Below, piece after piece: positions 8,635-15,564 of a stretch of DNA of 64,000 nt. The first letter of the stretch is position 1. Each line of letters begins with the position of its first letter. This stretch comes from an uncultured bacterium (GTDB taxonomy: Bacteria > Actinomycetota > Coriobacteriia > Coriobacteriales > Coriobacteriaceae). The stretch covers positions 33,529 to 97,528 of the forward strand of contig CAJMPY010000006.1 of the NCBI GenBank assembly GCA_905215385.1, given 5' to 3'. A program made the translations under genes and the position numbers. The notes beneath the pieces are model-generated. The model was not told the DNA's origin. It made no database searches and was given only the letters and a program-made list of their open reading frames with translations.

Positions 8635-9198
8635 TTAGCCTCTCTGCTCCGCCTTGTACTTCATGTACTCGGCGGTGCTCATTTCGTTGATGTCCTTGCC
8701 GCCCTCGCCCTTGGGGGCGTGGGCCACGTCGGCGCCCTTGACGGTCGTGGTTGCGATGAAGTCGGCCCAGTCGGCCTTGATGCCCTCGGTGAGCTTGTCC
8801 GCGCCCTCGATAGCGCCGTCCTTGACGGTCACGTTCTCGAGGTCGGAGACCTTGAGAACGGTCTCGATGCGCTTGGGGTCGACGCCCGCCGACTTGAGCA
8901 GCTCTCGGTACAGGCTGCGCTTCTCGGCTGCGGCCTTCTCGCCATCGACCTTGGCCTTGTAGTCGTCGAGCTCCTTGCACTTGGCCTTGTACTTTTCCTC
9001 GTACTCGCCCGCGCCCTCGCCCTTGGCCTTGAGCGCGTCCAGCTCCTTCTTGTAGCCGTCCGCCTTGCCCGCGGCCTCCTTGAGCTCGTCGCGCTGCGCC
9101 TTGAGCGCGTCCACGCTCTCGGCGTGCTCCTCGATGATCTGGTCGATCTTCTCGTCCTCGATGCCCATTGCCTTGAGCATCTTTCGCGTGAGTGCCAA
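8635..9198 (-). CDS. Capsid scaffolding protein
   Basis: 187 residues if translation starts at TTG 9198 (Met-Ala-Leu-Thr-Arg-Lys). A GGGAG site lies 6 bp upstream; the longer frame to 9291 has no ribosome site. Residues 20-110 are a highly charged coiled coil rich in Lys, Glu and Ala, and the C-terminus is basic (EYMKYKAEQRG). This fits internal scaffold proteins that guide coat assembly and leave the procapsid. It lies 9 bp upstream of the coat gene. Confidence 0.82.
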   Translation of the reverse strand: MALTRKMLKAMGIEDEKIDQIIEEHAESVDALKAQRDELKEAAGKADGYKKELDALKAKGEGAGEYEEKYKAKCKELDDYKAKVDGEKAAAEKRSLYRELLKSAGVDPKRIETVLKVSDLENVTVKDGAIEGADKLTEGIKADWADFIATTTVKGADVAHAPKGEGGKDINEMSTAEYMKYKAEQRG

Positions 9199-9307
9199 CA
9201 GAATCTCCCTTGCTTCGGAATGGGCGGGTCCCAGCCTGTTGCCTCGGCAGGGCCCGCGCCGCAATACCTCGCGGCAAGGGTGAGTATCCAAGCGGAGTAA
9301 CGCGGCC

Positions 9308-9730
9308 CTACGCGCCGCCCCTCAGGTGCTTCTCGAGAATCGCCCGGTACGTGTCCCCGTGGCCCGTCGCCGCCTTGCGCAGGAAGTGCTTGCCCTTCAT
9401 GCGGGAAGTCCCCTCCTCGACGTACGGCGCGTACTCGACGTTGGTGCCGATGAAGCAGTCGTAGCCTTTGAGTAGGTGCGTGACGGAGTTGCGCAACCTG
9501 CCCGTGTCGACCGGGCACGTCGCCTTGGCGTAGCCCTCCGCGACGAGGCCTATCTCCTCTAGGCCCGTTTTATAGGCGCGCAGGAGGGCCTTCTCGACCT
9601 GCTCGATGTTGTTCTGCCGTATCTCGATGCACTCGGCGGTATCCAGTTTCGCGGCGTTTACGATCTCCTCGGTGATGAGGGTCCCGTGCCGTCCTCGGTC
9701 GCCGACGCCGCCGACGAGCCCGTAGGCCAT
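9308..9730 (-). CDS. HK97 gp10-like neck/tail completion protein
   Basis: 140 residues from ATG 9730 (MAYGLVGGVGDRG). The signature is strong: CPVDTGRLRNSV, then VEYAPYVEEGTSRMKGKHFL, as in HK97 gp10-family proteins involved in head-tail joining. The upstream gene's stop and this start overlap as TGATG. In most siphophages this gene follows the connectors; here it sits before the scaffold and coat genes, an unusual but not unique order. Confidence 0.85.
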   Translation of the reverse strand: MAYGLVGGVGDRGRHGTLITEEIVNAAKLDTAECIEIRQNNIEQVEKALLRAYKTGLEEIGLVAEGYAKATCPVDTGRLRNSVTHLLKGYDCFIGTNVEYAPYVEEGTSRMKGKHFLRKAATGHGDTYRAILEKHLRGGA

Positions 9731-9951
9731 CAGTCGAGCACCTCGCAGCCGTAGCCAACGCGGCCGTTGACGTCCGCCTCGATGGCCTCGATGGCCTGCA
9801 CCGGCACGCCCTCGCATCCGAGCGTGCAGCCGTCGTCTGGCGCGACCTCGTCGCCGCGCTGCGTGCAGATGTAGGTGTCCGGGAACGTGAAGCCGAAACC
9901 CAGCTTTACGGCGCAGTCGCCGCAGTTCGCGCAAGTGAATAGCTCTTTCAT
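9730..9951 (-). CDS. Small Cys-rich phage protein
   Basis: 73 residues (MKELFTCANCGDCAVKLGFG). Cys residues at 7, 10, 13, 29, 42, 46 and 69, partly as CxxC, suggest metal binding. It is translationally coupled to the gp10-like gene by TGATG and is the first gene after the 10003-10026 terminator. I do not recognise a family. It may be a small structural or regulatory protein. Confidence 0.6.
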   Translation of the reverse strand: MKELFTCANCGDCAVKLGFGFTFPDTYICTQRGDEVAPDDGCTLGCEGVPVQAIEAIEADVNGRVGYGCEVLD

Positions 9952-10002
9952 GCCTGCCCCAATCTCTCTGCGGGCAGTGTCGCGGCACGGTCACGCGGCA
10001 TG

Positions 10003-10026
10003 AAAAAAGCCCCGCCGTGGCGGGGC
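10003..10026 (-). terminator. Rho-independent terminator after the MuF gene pair
   Basis: Minus-strand stem GCCCCGCC/GGCGGGGC with a 2-nt loop is followed by six T (complement of A at 10003-10008). It lies 7 bp after the 77-residue gene and separates the MuF pair from the capsid genes. Confidence 0.85.
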
Positions 10027-10033
10027 CTGTTGG

Positions 10034-10267
10034 CTAGTTATTTAGTTCGCTTTCGAATATCTCGACTATATCGGCCTCAAGAGCATCCTCGAACTTATCC
10101 GGGCCAAACAGCTCGTAGTACTCCCTGCGATTCTCGTCGTCGTATTTGGCCTCTTCAAGCCATAGCTCCTGAACGGCTTTAGGCTTGGAATCGAGAACGT
10201 GACCTATAGCGTCGACGTCGTCTCTTCCGTCGAGATAGCTAACGGCTTCGTTGAGTATGTCATTCAT
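10034..10267 (-). CDS. Small acidic protein, candidate immunity partner of the MuF protein
   Basis: 77 residues from ATG 10267 (MNDILNEAVSYLDGRDDVDA); the longer frame to 10300 runs inside the MuF gene. The protein is strongly acidic (about two dozen Asp/Glu against about seven Lys/Arg) and predicted helical. Its start overlaps the MuF stop by 8 bp (ATGAATGA), and a terminator follows at once. A small acidic protein tightly coupled behind a MuF protein with a variable C-terminal domain is the layout of phage MuF polymorphic toxin-immunity pairs. The immunity role is inferred, not shown. Confidence 0.6.
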   Translation of the reverse strand: MNDILNEAVSYLDGRDDVDAIGHVLDSKPKAVQELWLEEAKYDDENRREYYELFGPDKFEDALEADIVEIFESELNN

Positions 10268-12005
10268 GATGCTCAATCTTGAAACCGAACCTCTCCTCAA
10301 TCGCCCGAAACAGCCTGTCTTCGTTGCCGCCGTAAAGCCTTTGGATTCTAAGGTACTTCACCTCATCGACATTATAGGACGCATCCGGCTCGGAAACCTT
10401 CTCGAACGTGTAGATACTTCCATCGTGAGCTGCGATTATCCCCATCTCGCAGCCCTTGCCGCCGACCGCCAAAAGGTCAGCCGCGCTCGGGATGCCAGAG
10501 GCCGGGTGGTTGTGGAGCAGCACTACGCGCCGACCGTCCCCGATTGCCGCCTCGACCTTCTTGCCGAACTTCGCCGGAGGGACCACGGTGCTGCCGACGG
10601 TCGAGTTAACGCAGCTCGTGATTGTCTTGCCCGTTGACAAGTCGATGGCGTAAAGGTCCTCGCCGTTCGTGCCCCCTCGGTGGCTGAGGATGCGTCTTAT
10701 GCTCGCATGTACGCCGTCCGCGGCATCTTTGCCGACGGCTTTAGACACCTTTGCCCTGTAGTCCCTGCTCGCGATCTTCCCCATATCCACCGCGAACTCC
10801 ATTGAGTGCTCTACCGGCTTAGCCCTCGATTTCCCGCCGCCCTCGTAGACCGTGCCGAGCGCCGAGTCCAGCACCTTCTGCTGGTCGCCCGCCGACATCT
10901 TCCTGAAGCCGCTCGACGGTATGCCGTAGTCCTCGAGCTGCCGCGAGAGCCGTTTTCGCGCCTCGGTCTTGGACACGCCCGCCGTATCCAGCTTGCGCTT
11001 GGTGCCGGGCATGTCCATGAACTCTGAGATGGTGCGGTTCGCGGGCTTCTCGCCGTTGACGGCGGGCTTGCCGGCCTTCCATTCCTCGTAGGTCATGCCC
11101 TCGGGCAGGCGGCTGAAACGCTCGCCGTCGAGCACGTCGAGTCCGTCACAGCACGCCACCAGCGTGCAGCGGCAGTTGCACGTCTCGGCATACGGCGCCT
11201 CCGGGTCGCCGGGATAGCGGCACCCGTTGCTGAACTTCTCGCCGACCTCGACCTTCTCGCGGTCAATCTTCCTGTGGCTCGAGCGCGTGCGCAGGTCAAG
11301 CGTCGCCACCCATTCCTGCTGCACATTGATGCCGAGCCCCTTGGCCCTCTTGTAGCTGTCGACGCGCCCGGCGTTCTCCGCCGCCGTCGTCGAGGTCCGC
11401 GCCAAGCGCACCGCCGCCGCGCGGTTGGACCCAGCCACGTCCTGGATGCGCTTCGCAATCTTGGGTATCGACTCGCCGAGCAGCAGACCTTGCGTGATCT
11501 GGTTGGCGATGAGCCGGCGGTTCCACGCCACGTCCTTGGCGACGTTGACGGACGGCTTGGGCAGGTAGCTGTCGTGGTCGGTGAGCAGCCTCTGCACGGT
11601 CGACGCGTCCTGCAGCGCGTAGGCCGTGTCAACGCCAACGGCGCTCTCGACCTGCCACGTGCCGTAGTTGTAGTTCTCGGCGTAGACCTCGGGCAGTCTG
11701 CCCTCGTTGGCGGCGGCCGCGACGACGTTCGCGTGCGTCATGGCCTCGGCGCACTGCTTGAGGACGATTCGGTAGCGCCTGCCCGCCGCGATCTTCCCGC
11801 TTCGCCAAGACCTGTATTGCGCCTTGGTGATCTCGCCGGTCTCGAGCCGCTCGCGCATCTTCTCGTCGTCGGCCTCGAACTGCGCCAGATAGCGCTTGAG
11901 GTTGGCGTAGGCCGTCTTGCTCGCCTCGCCGTACACTCCCGCCACCTCGCGCTCGAACGCCCGAATCTCGGCGTCTGAGAACTCGTGAGCGTTATCCTTC
12001 GCCAT
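10260..12005 (-). CDS. MuF-type head morphogenesis protein with C-terminal JAB/MPN-like domain (possible polymorphic toxin)
   Basis: 581 residues from ATG 12005, which has GGAGG 6 bp upstream; an ATG at 12032 lacks one. Residues 1-230 are helical. Residues 231-283 hold the MuF core: EWVATLDLRTRSSHRKIDRE, then C-x-x-P-G-D-P and ETCNCRC. After a linker, residues about 400-581 form an extra domain with HNHPASGIPSAAD at 498-510, like the H-x-H...S-x-x-D metal site of JAB/MPN proteases, although the spacing is one residue shorter than in RadC. MuF proteins enter the capsid and may be ejected with DNA; in temperate phages many carry C-terminal toxin domains. It lies between two terminators with its small acidic partner. 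Confidence 0.82.
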   Translation of the reverse strand: MAKDNAHEFSDAEIRAFEREVAGVYGEASKTAYANLKRYLAQFEADDEKMRERLETGEITKAQYRSWRSGKIAAGRRYRIVLKQCAEAMTHANVVAAAANEGRLPEVYAENYNYGTWQVESAVGVDTAYALQDASTVQRLLTDHDSYLPKPSVNVAKDVAWNRRLIANQITQGLLLGESIPKIAKRIQDVAGSNRAAAVRLARTSTTAAENAGRVDSYKRAKGLGINVQQEWVATLDLRTRSSHRKIDREKVEVGEKFSNGCRYPGDPEAPYAETCNCRCTLVACCDGLDVLDGERFSRLPEGMTYEEWKAGKPAVNGEKPANRTISEFMDMPGTKRKLDTAGVSKTEARKRLSRQLEDYGIPSSGFRKMSAGDQQKVLDSALGTVYEGGGKSRAKPVEHSMEFAVDMGKIASRDYRAKVSKAVGKDAADGVHASIRRILSHRGGTNGEDLYAIDLSTGKTITSCVNSTVGSTVVPPAKFGKKVEAAIGDGRRVVLLHNHPASGIPSAADLLAVGGKGCEMGIIAAHDGSIYTFEKVSEPDASYNVDEVKYLRIQRLYGGNEDRLFRAIEERFGFKIEHHE

Positions 12006-12053
12006 GCGCCGCCTCCAATCGTCGGCACGCATGGTCGCCCGCGCATAACGGAA

Positions 12054-12081
12054 AAGGGCCCCAACCGAAGCCGGGGCCCTT
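12054..12081 (-). terminator. Rho-independent terminator upstream of the MuF gene
   Basis: Minus-strand stem AAGGGCCCC/GGGGCCCTT with loop GGCTTCGGTT, followed by TTTT. It ends the portal-to-DGR transcript after the CD1375-like gene, so MuF would need read-through, antitermination or its own promoter. Confidence 0.8.
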
Positions 12082-12083
12082 CC

Positions 12084-12194
12084 CTACTCGCCGTCTGCCT
12101 CTAGCATCTGGCGCACCTCGTCGCGCCAGCGCTCGGGAACGCTCTCGAGCGTGCGCTTGCCGCTCTTCACGGCGCGGTAGTAGATCTTCGCCAA
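12084..12194 (-). CDS. CD1375-like small phage protein
   Basis: 36 residues from TTG 12194: MAKIYYRAVKSGKRTLESVP then ERWRDEVRQMLEADGE. The pattern 'AKIY...V..GKRTLE.VPE..R.EV' matches the short CD1375 family found near portal and capsid genes in Gram-positive prophages. GGAGG lies 8 bp upstream within the end of the preceding gene. The next feature is a terminator. Role unknown. Confidence 0.75.
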   Translation of the reverse strand: MAKIYYRAVKSGKRTLESVPERWRDEVRQMLEADGE

Positions 12195-12195
12195 G

Positions 12196-12537
12196 TTACT
12201 CACCTCCAACGATGTCGCCGAGCTCGAGAAGGGCCGCCTGCGAGTCGGCGACCTGCTGCTGGAGCGATGCGATCTGCTCCTCCATGCTCATGCCGTCCGC
12301 CTCGTGTGCCGCCCAGACGGTGTCAAAGTCGGCCTTTGCGCCCTCGACCGTCAGCTCGCCAGTCGGGTCGGTGAAGTGCAGCTCCTCATAGGTGAACACC
12401 TTCACCTTGACGGAACCGCCCTCGCCGCCCCGCTCCTCGCGCTCGCCCTCGGCGATGCCGCGGCGCAACCAGACGTCGGTCCCCGCGATCTCGACCGCCT
12501 CGGGCCTCTCGCCCGTTCGCTCAGACTTCACAACCAT
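12196..12537 (-). CDS. Phage hypothetical protein following the DGR reverse transcriptase
   Basis: 113 residues (MVVKSERTGERPEAVEIAGT). A charged N-terminus precedes a central FTYEELHFTDPTGELTVEGA segment and a C-terminal helix with heptad pattern (EEQIASLQQQVADSQAALLE). It is separated from the RT gene by 10 bp. It does not look like the four-helix, basic Avd accessory protein of classical DGRs. It resembles small phage structural proteins of the XkdX/CD1375 neighbourhood. No function is assigned. Confidence 0.6.
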   Translation of the reverse strand: MVVKSERTGERPEAVEIAGTDVWLRRGIAEGEREERGGEGGSVKVKVFTYEELHFTDPTGELTVEGAKADFDTVWAAHEADGMSMEEQIASLQQQVADSQAALLELGDIVGGE

Positions 12538-12547
12538 AAATTACCTC

Positions 12548-13579
12548 CTAACCCACGGCCCTCGCCGCGTTGAATATGCACCGCTTAGCGTTCATCTGGT
12601 GCTCCATGACGGCCGTTTTCAACCAGCCCCAGTAAGAGCACACGCGCCTCGCCAAGCGCTCGGTGCGCCTGCGCATGTAGCGCGCGAACGCGCGTCGCAG
12701 TCGTTTCCAGAGCCTCTTTCGCAAGTCGACCCGGCGCCCGCGAGCGCACCAGATGCGATAGCCCGCGAAGTCGATGGGCTCGGCGCCGTTGCGCCTCACC
12801 TTCCACGGCTTCAGCGACAATCCTAGCCGCCCCAAAACGCGTGCGGCGATGGTCGCGGCTTTCCCGAGCGAGCGCTTTGAGTTGCCGAGAAAATAGCCGT
12901 CGTCGGCGTACCACACCTGGCATCCCGCGAGCCTCACGCGCTTGCCGCGCCGCTCCTTCGCCGCCTCCTCAACCGCGTGATACGCGAACGAGATCACGAA
13001 CGCCGCCAACCGAAGCGACAGGTAGCTGCCGAGGATAAGGACGCCGTTCATCGTCGACAGCAGCGAATGGAGCAGGTAGAGGACCTGGCTGTTCTTGACA
13101 TAGCGAGCCACCAGACCCTCCACTATCGCCGTCTGCATCGAGCCGTAGCAGTTGCGGATGTCGACGTGCACGTGGTAGGCGAAGCGGTGAACCTCGCGCC
13201 TGAGCTTGCGCATCCCCAGCGCCGCGCCCTTGCCCTTGACGCCGCTCGACACCTGCCAGAAGCCGACCTTGGCGGCAAGGAGCGGCTCGAGTGCCCCGAC
13301 GCACAGGTAGTTGCACACCTGCCGCTTGATGCTTTCGACGCTTATCTCGCGCAGCTTGCCGCTGTTCGGGTCGTGTTTCAGATAGGTTCGGATGGGGTCG
13401 AATGTCAGCGTCTCGGTCGAGAGCTCTAGCCAGATGCGGTCGACGAACGCCGTCTCGGTGCCGTATTCGTCGGCGACGCGCCAGCCGTTCTCCTTGCCGG
13501 AGTCGCTTTTCTTCCATCGGTGCAGGGCCTCGACGACGCTCTTGCGCGTGAACTCGAGGCCCTTGCAGTAGGTTTTCAT
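12548..13579 (-). CDS. Reverse transcriptase of a diversity-generating retroelement
   Basis: 343 residues. Motif A is HVDIRNCYGSM (Asp140) and the catalytic box is VWYADDGYFLGNSKR (YADD at 224-227). A GKGAALGMRKL stretch (117-127) matches the finger region, and PIDFAGYRIW (268-277) the thumb entry. The thumb is very basic (289-315), fit for holding the TR RNA. The motif B region reads GVLILGSYLS rather than the SQ version usual in DGR RTs. It lies 157 bp downstream of the template repeat, with the variable target gene just beyond, the standard DGR order. It would make mutagenised cDNA from TR RNA for transfer into the target gene. Confidence 0.93.
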   Translation of the reverse strand: MKTYCKGLEFTRKSVVEALHRWKKSDSGKENGWRVADEYGTETAFVDRIWLELSTETLTFDPIRTYLKHDPNSGKLREISVESIKRQVCNYLCVGALEPLLAAKVGFWQVSSGVKGKGAALGMRKLRREVHRFAYHVHVDIRNCYGSMQTAIVEGLVARYVKNSQVLYLLHSLLSTMNGVLILGSYLSLRLAAFVISFAYHAVEEAAKERRGKRVRLAGCQVWYADDGYFLGNSKRSLGKAATIAARVLGRLGLSLKPWKVRRNGAEPIDFAGYRIWCARGRRVDLRKRLWKRLRRAFARYMRRRTERLARRVCSYWGWLKTAVMEHQMNAKRCIFNAARAVG

Positions 13580-13677
13580 AGATCAAAGCTCTTTCTGTCT
13601 GTCATACGAGCGTTCGCCTTGCGGCTACCAGCCCGTGAGCCTTGCGGACAAATTTCACTCAAAGGAGTCAGGCTGAG

Positions 13678-13707
13678 CCGCGTCCCGCCAGAAAGCGGCG
13701 GGCGCGG
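13678..13707 (-). other. Strong hairpin between TR and RT gene
   Basis: Arms CCGC..CCCGCC and GGCGGG.GCGG face each other around a 7-nt loop, in the RNA 3' to the template repeat. There is no T tract. It may be part of the structured TR RNA that primes or anchors the reverse transcriptase. Confidence 0.6.
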
Positions 13708-13736
13708 TAGACACGGTGCGAGTAGAGATTTATAGA

Positions 13737-13849
13737 CAGATTGCCGGGAGACGAAGTTCCAAGTGGCCCTACCGGACCTGTTCCTCGAGTTCGCGTAACG
13801 AAGACCGGCCGTCGAGCCGTTCCTCAGGTTGCCGAGGAACTGAACCAGA
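13737..13849 (-). repeat. DGR template repeat (TR)
   Basis: 113 bp. Read in the frame of the target, it would encode five Asn (AAC) codons at the sites that vary, as in known DGR templates where AAY codons maximise diversity. It is not part of any open gene. Its 3' end, CTTCGTCTCCCGGC, is kept exactly in VR and is the likely IMH-type homing boundary. Confidence 0.93.
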
Positions 13850-13890
13850 AACCAGCGCCGCCCTCACCGTGAATCCCTGTTTGGAGTCAG

Positions 13891-13950
13891 GAGGGGGCCA
13901 GCCCCCTCTCAGGGCTACGCCCTGATTCACCCCCGGCTACGGCCCGTAGC
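13891..13950 (-). other. Triple hairpin downstream of the variable repeat
   Basis: Three short palindromes follow the VR. GCTAC/GTAGC (13936-13950) touches its end. CAGGGC/GCCCTG (13910-13924) and GAGGGGG/CCCCCTC with a 4-nt loop (13891-13908) lie beyond. A GC-rich stem with a 4-nt loop just after VR is the known target-recognition hairpin or cruciform of the Bordetella phage DGR. Confidence 0.7.
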
Positions 13951-15564
13951 AGAAAGCCGGGAGACGAAGTCCCAAGCGGCCCAACCGGACCAGGGCCACG
14001 AGTACGCGCAACGAAGACCGGCCGACGAGCCGCCCACCAGGTCGCCGAGGAACCGAACCAGACGGATCGTGCCCTTGACCTTACCGCCGGAGGTGTCGAA
14101 GTAGAAGTAGTCACCGACACCGGTCGTCGCCGAGCCGCCGAGCCCCTTTCCCAAGATGAGGCCGTTGACGAACTGGATGTCGAGCATGTAGCCATCTGCC
14201 GCCGGCATGCACGCCGCCGTCGGGGTCACCCCGTCCGCCACGGCGTTCTTCTTCTCATTGCGTGTGTCGGGGTTGACCGCGATGCCGAAACCCGTGCCGT
14301 CGGAGACGAAGAGCGTATCGCCCATGAACTCCCACAGGCCCAGCCCCGTCTCGACGCCGCCGACCTTGAACGGATGCTTGCCGTCCTTCGCCACCTGGCC
14401 GTCGCCCACGAGGGCATCGGTGTTGCCCGTGCACCACGGCGCACTCTGGATCCATGTGTTCACGGTCGTGTCGAACGCCTTGGCGACGTCCATGAGAAGC
14501 GCCACGTTGCCGTCTGCGAGCGTCTCCTTGCCACCGACAACGGCACCGTCGAACACGTCGTACGCCGCCGCGGCGCCTCGGTCTGGGCACTTGGTGCCCG
14601 TGTCGGTGCCGTACATCAGCGACGCGCCCACGGGGATACTCGCGGCCTGCGACGCGGTCACGACGACGCGCGTGACGCCCGTCTCGGCGATTGCCGGGTG
14701 AATCTGCACGTTGAAGTCGGTGCAGCCCGGGAAGTCCACCTGGGAGGACTTGCACAGCGTCTTGGTCAGCTGGTGGAAGTTGACGTACCACTGGTCGTAG
14801 GCCGACATTCCCGAGTAGCCCGTGGTCGCCGTCTTGCACAGGTCGATGAGCGAGTCGTGCGAGGTCACTCGATTGGCGATCTTCGCGCCGGAGACGGAGC
14901 GCGGACGCCCGTCGGCGTCGATGCTCATCGGGTACGTCGGCGTCAGCATGTACGGTCGCAGCGTGCCGTCCGGCAGCAACGCCTTGGGGTTCGGCTGCGA
15001 GCCGCTGAATCGGCTGTCGGACCACGAGACGAGCAGGTTGCCGTTCGTCAGTACCTCGACCGCCTGCCACACGACCGGCGCGATCTCGTAGACGTTGTTG
15101 CCGCGTCCGTTGTCCACACGCGAGAAGCCGTAGTCAACGCCGTCGATTGCCTCGACCCACGGCACGCCGTCGGCGTCGGCACCGGCGTTGGCGGACACGT
15201 GGAACCACGGGCCGCCCTCGGCGTCGAACGGGTCGACAGCCGCGCTCGTCGCCGTCGCGGGCACGAACTCGGTGGAGGCCACGCGCTTCGCGGCGGCGCT
15301 CATGGGCTGGATGTCGGTGGGGCTGCCCGCCGGGATGAGGAACGTGTACACCAGCCCCGTCTTGTGCTTGTCCACCATCGCGGCGACGCTCTCGTTGGAG
15401 TAGCGGCCCGTCGAGGCGTCGCGCTCGAGCGACTTCTGGTCGCCCAGATTCTTCACCGCGCCGACCAGCGCCCACACCGCCTCGTCCGATGCCAGCGGGT
15501 CCGCGTACTCGAACCCCTCGGTTGCCTGCTCGGTTGCCTGCTCGGCTGCCTGCGTATCGGCCAT
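13927..15564 (-). CDS. DGR target protein with C-terminal variable lectin-like domain
   Basis: 545 residues (MADTQAAEQATEQATEGFEY). The C-terminal half carries repeated G-L-W-E-F and W-hydrophobic turns. The last 45 residues (GTIRLVRFLGDLVGGSSAGL onward) have the R-x-x-R-F-x-G...W..A..F.S.L pattern of C-type-lectin/formylglycine-fold DGR targets, in which the VR residues form the ligand face. It begins directly after the coiled-coil gene. Target proteins in phages usually bind receptors; here the gene lies in the head region, after portal and a fibre-like protein, so it may decorate the head or a fibre. The fold is inferred from pattern. Confidence 0.88.
   Translation of the reverse strand: MADTQAAEQATEQATEGFEYADPLASDEAVWALVGAVKNLGDQKSLERDASTGRYSNESVAAMVDKHKTGLVYTFLIPAGSPTDIQPMSAAAKRVASTEFVPATATSAAVDPFDAEGGPWFHVSANAGADADGVPWVEAIDGVDYGFSRVDNGRGNNVYEIAPVVWQAVEVLTNGNLLVSWSDSRFSGSQPNPKALLPDGTLRPYMLTPTYPMSIDADGRPRSVSGAKIANRVTSHDSLIDLCKTATTGYSGMSAYDQWYVNFHQLTKTLCKSSQVDFPGCTDFNVQIHPAIAETGVTRVVVTASQAASIPVGASLMYGTDTGTKCPDRGAAAAYDVFDGAVVGGKETLADGNVALLMDVAKAFDTTVNTWIQSAPWCTGNTDALVGDGQVAKDGKHPFKVGGVETGLGLWEFMGDTLFVSDGTGFGIAVNPDTRNEKKNAVADGVTPTAACMPAADGYMLDIQFVNGLILGKGLGGSATTGVGDYFYFDTSGGKVKGTIRLVRFLGDLVGGSSAGLRCAYSWPWSGWAAWDFVSRLSATGRSRG
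13950..14062 (-). repeat. DGR variable repeat (VR)
   Basis: 113 bp covering residues about 501-539 of the 545-residue target. It aligns end to end with TR. The single difference not at a template adenine is a G-to-T (minus strand) at 14036 versus 13823. Thirteen or so codons are altered, giving Trp, Tyr, Asp, Gly and Cys where TR would give Asn, Arg and Tyr. Confidence 0.93.

Larger units (their letters stand above)
13580..13926 (-). other. Non-coding DGR spacer
   Basis: This 347-bp interval between the variable gene and RT contains no credible gene. It holds the template repeat, the hairpin at 13678-13707 and two GC-rich hairpins next to the target-gene stop. AAAGGAGTC at 13660-13669 is on the other strand and has no frame behind it. 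Confidence 0.7.
12548..14062 (-). other. Diversity-generating retroelement (VR - TR - RT)
   Basis: On the minus strand the order is variable gene with VR at its 3' end, three hairpins, TR, a further hairpin and RT. VR and TR are both 113 bp with no gaps. They differ at 18 positions, 17 being adenines in TR (20 adenines in all). This pattern is diagnostic of mutagenic retrohoming. No separate avd gene was found between the target and RT. Confidence 0.93.

Noticed and set aside
10034..10267. Antitoxin of a classical type II toxin-antitoxin pair
   Set aside because: No separate small toxin gene; the partner is the large MuF structural protein, so an immunity-type role was considered instead.
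12196..12537. Avd accessory protein of the DGR
   Set aside because: The product is acidic to neutral with a short coiled coil, not a basic four-helix bundle, and it lies after RT rather than before TR.
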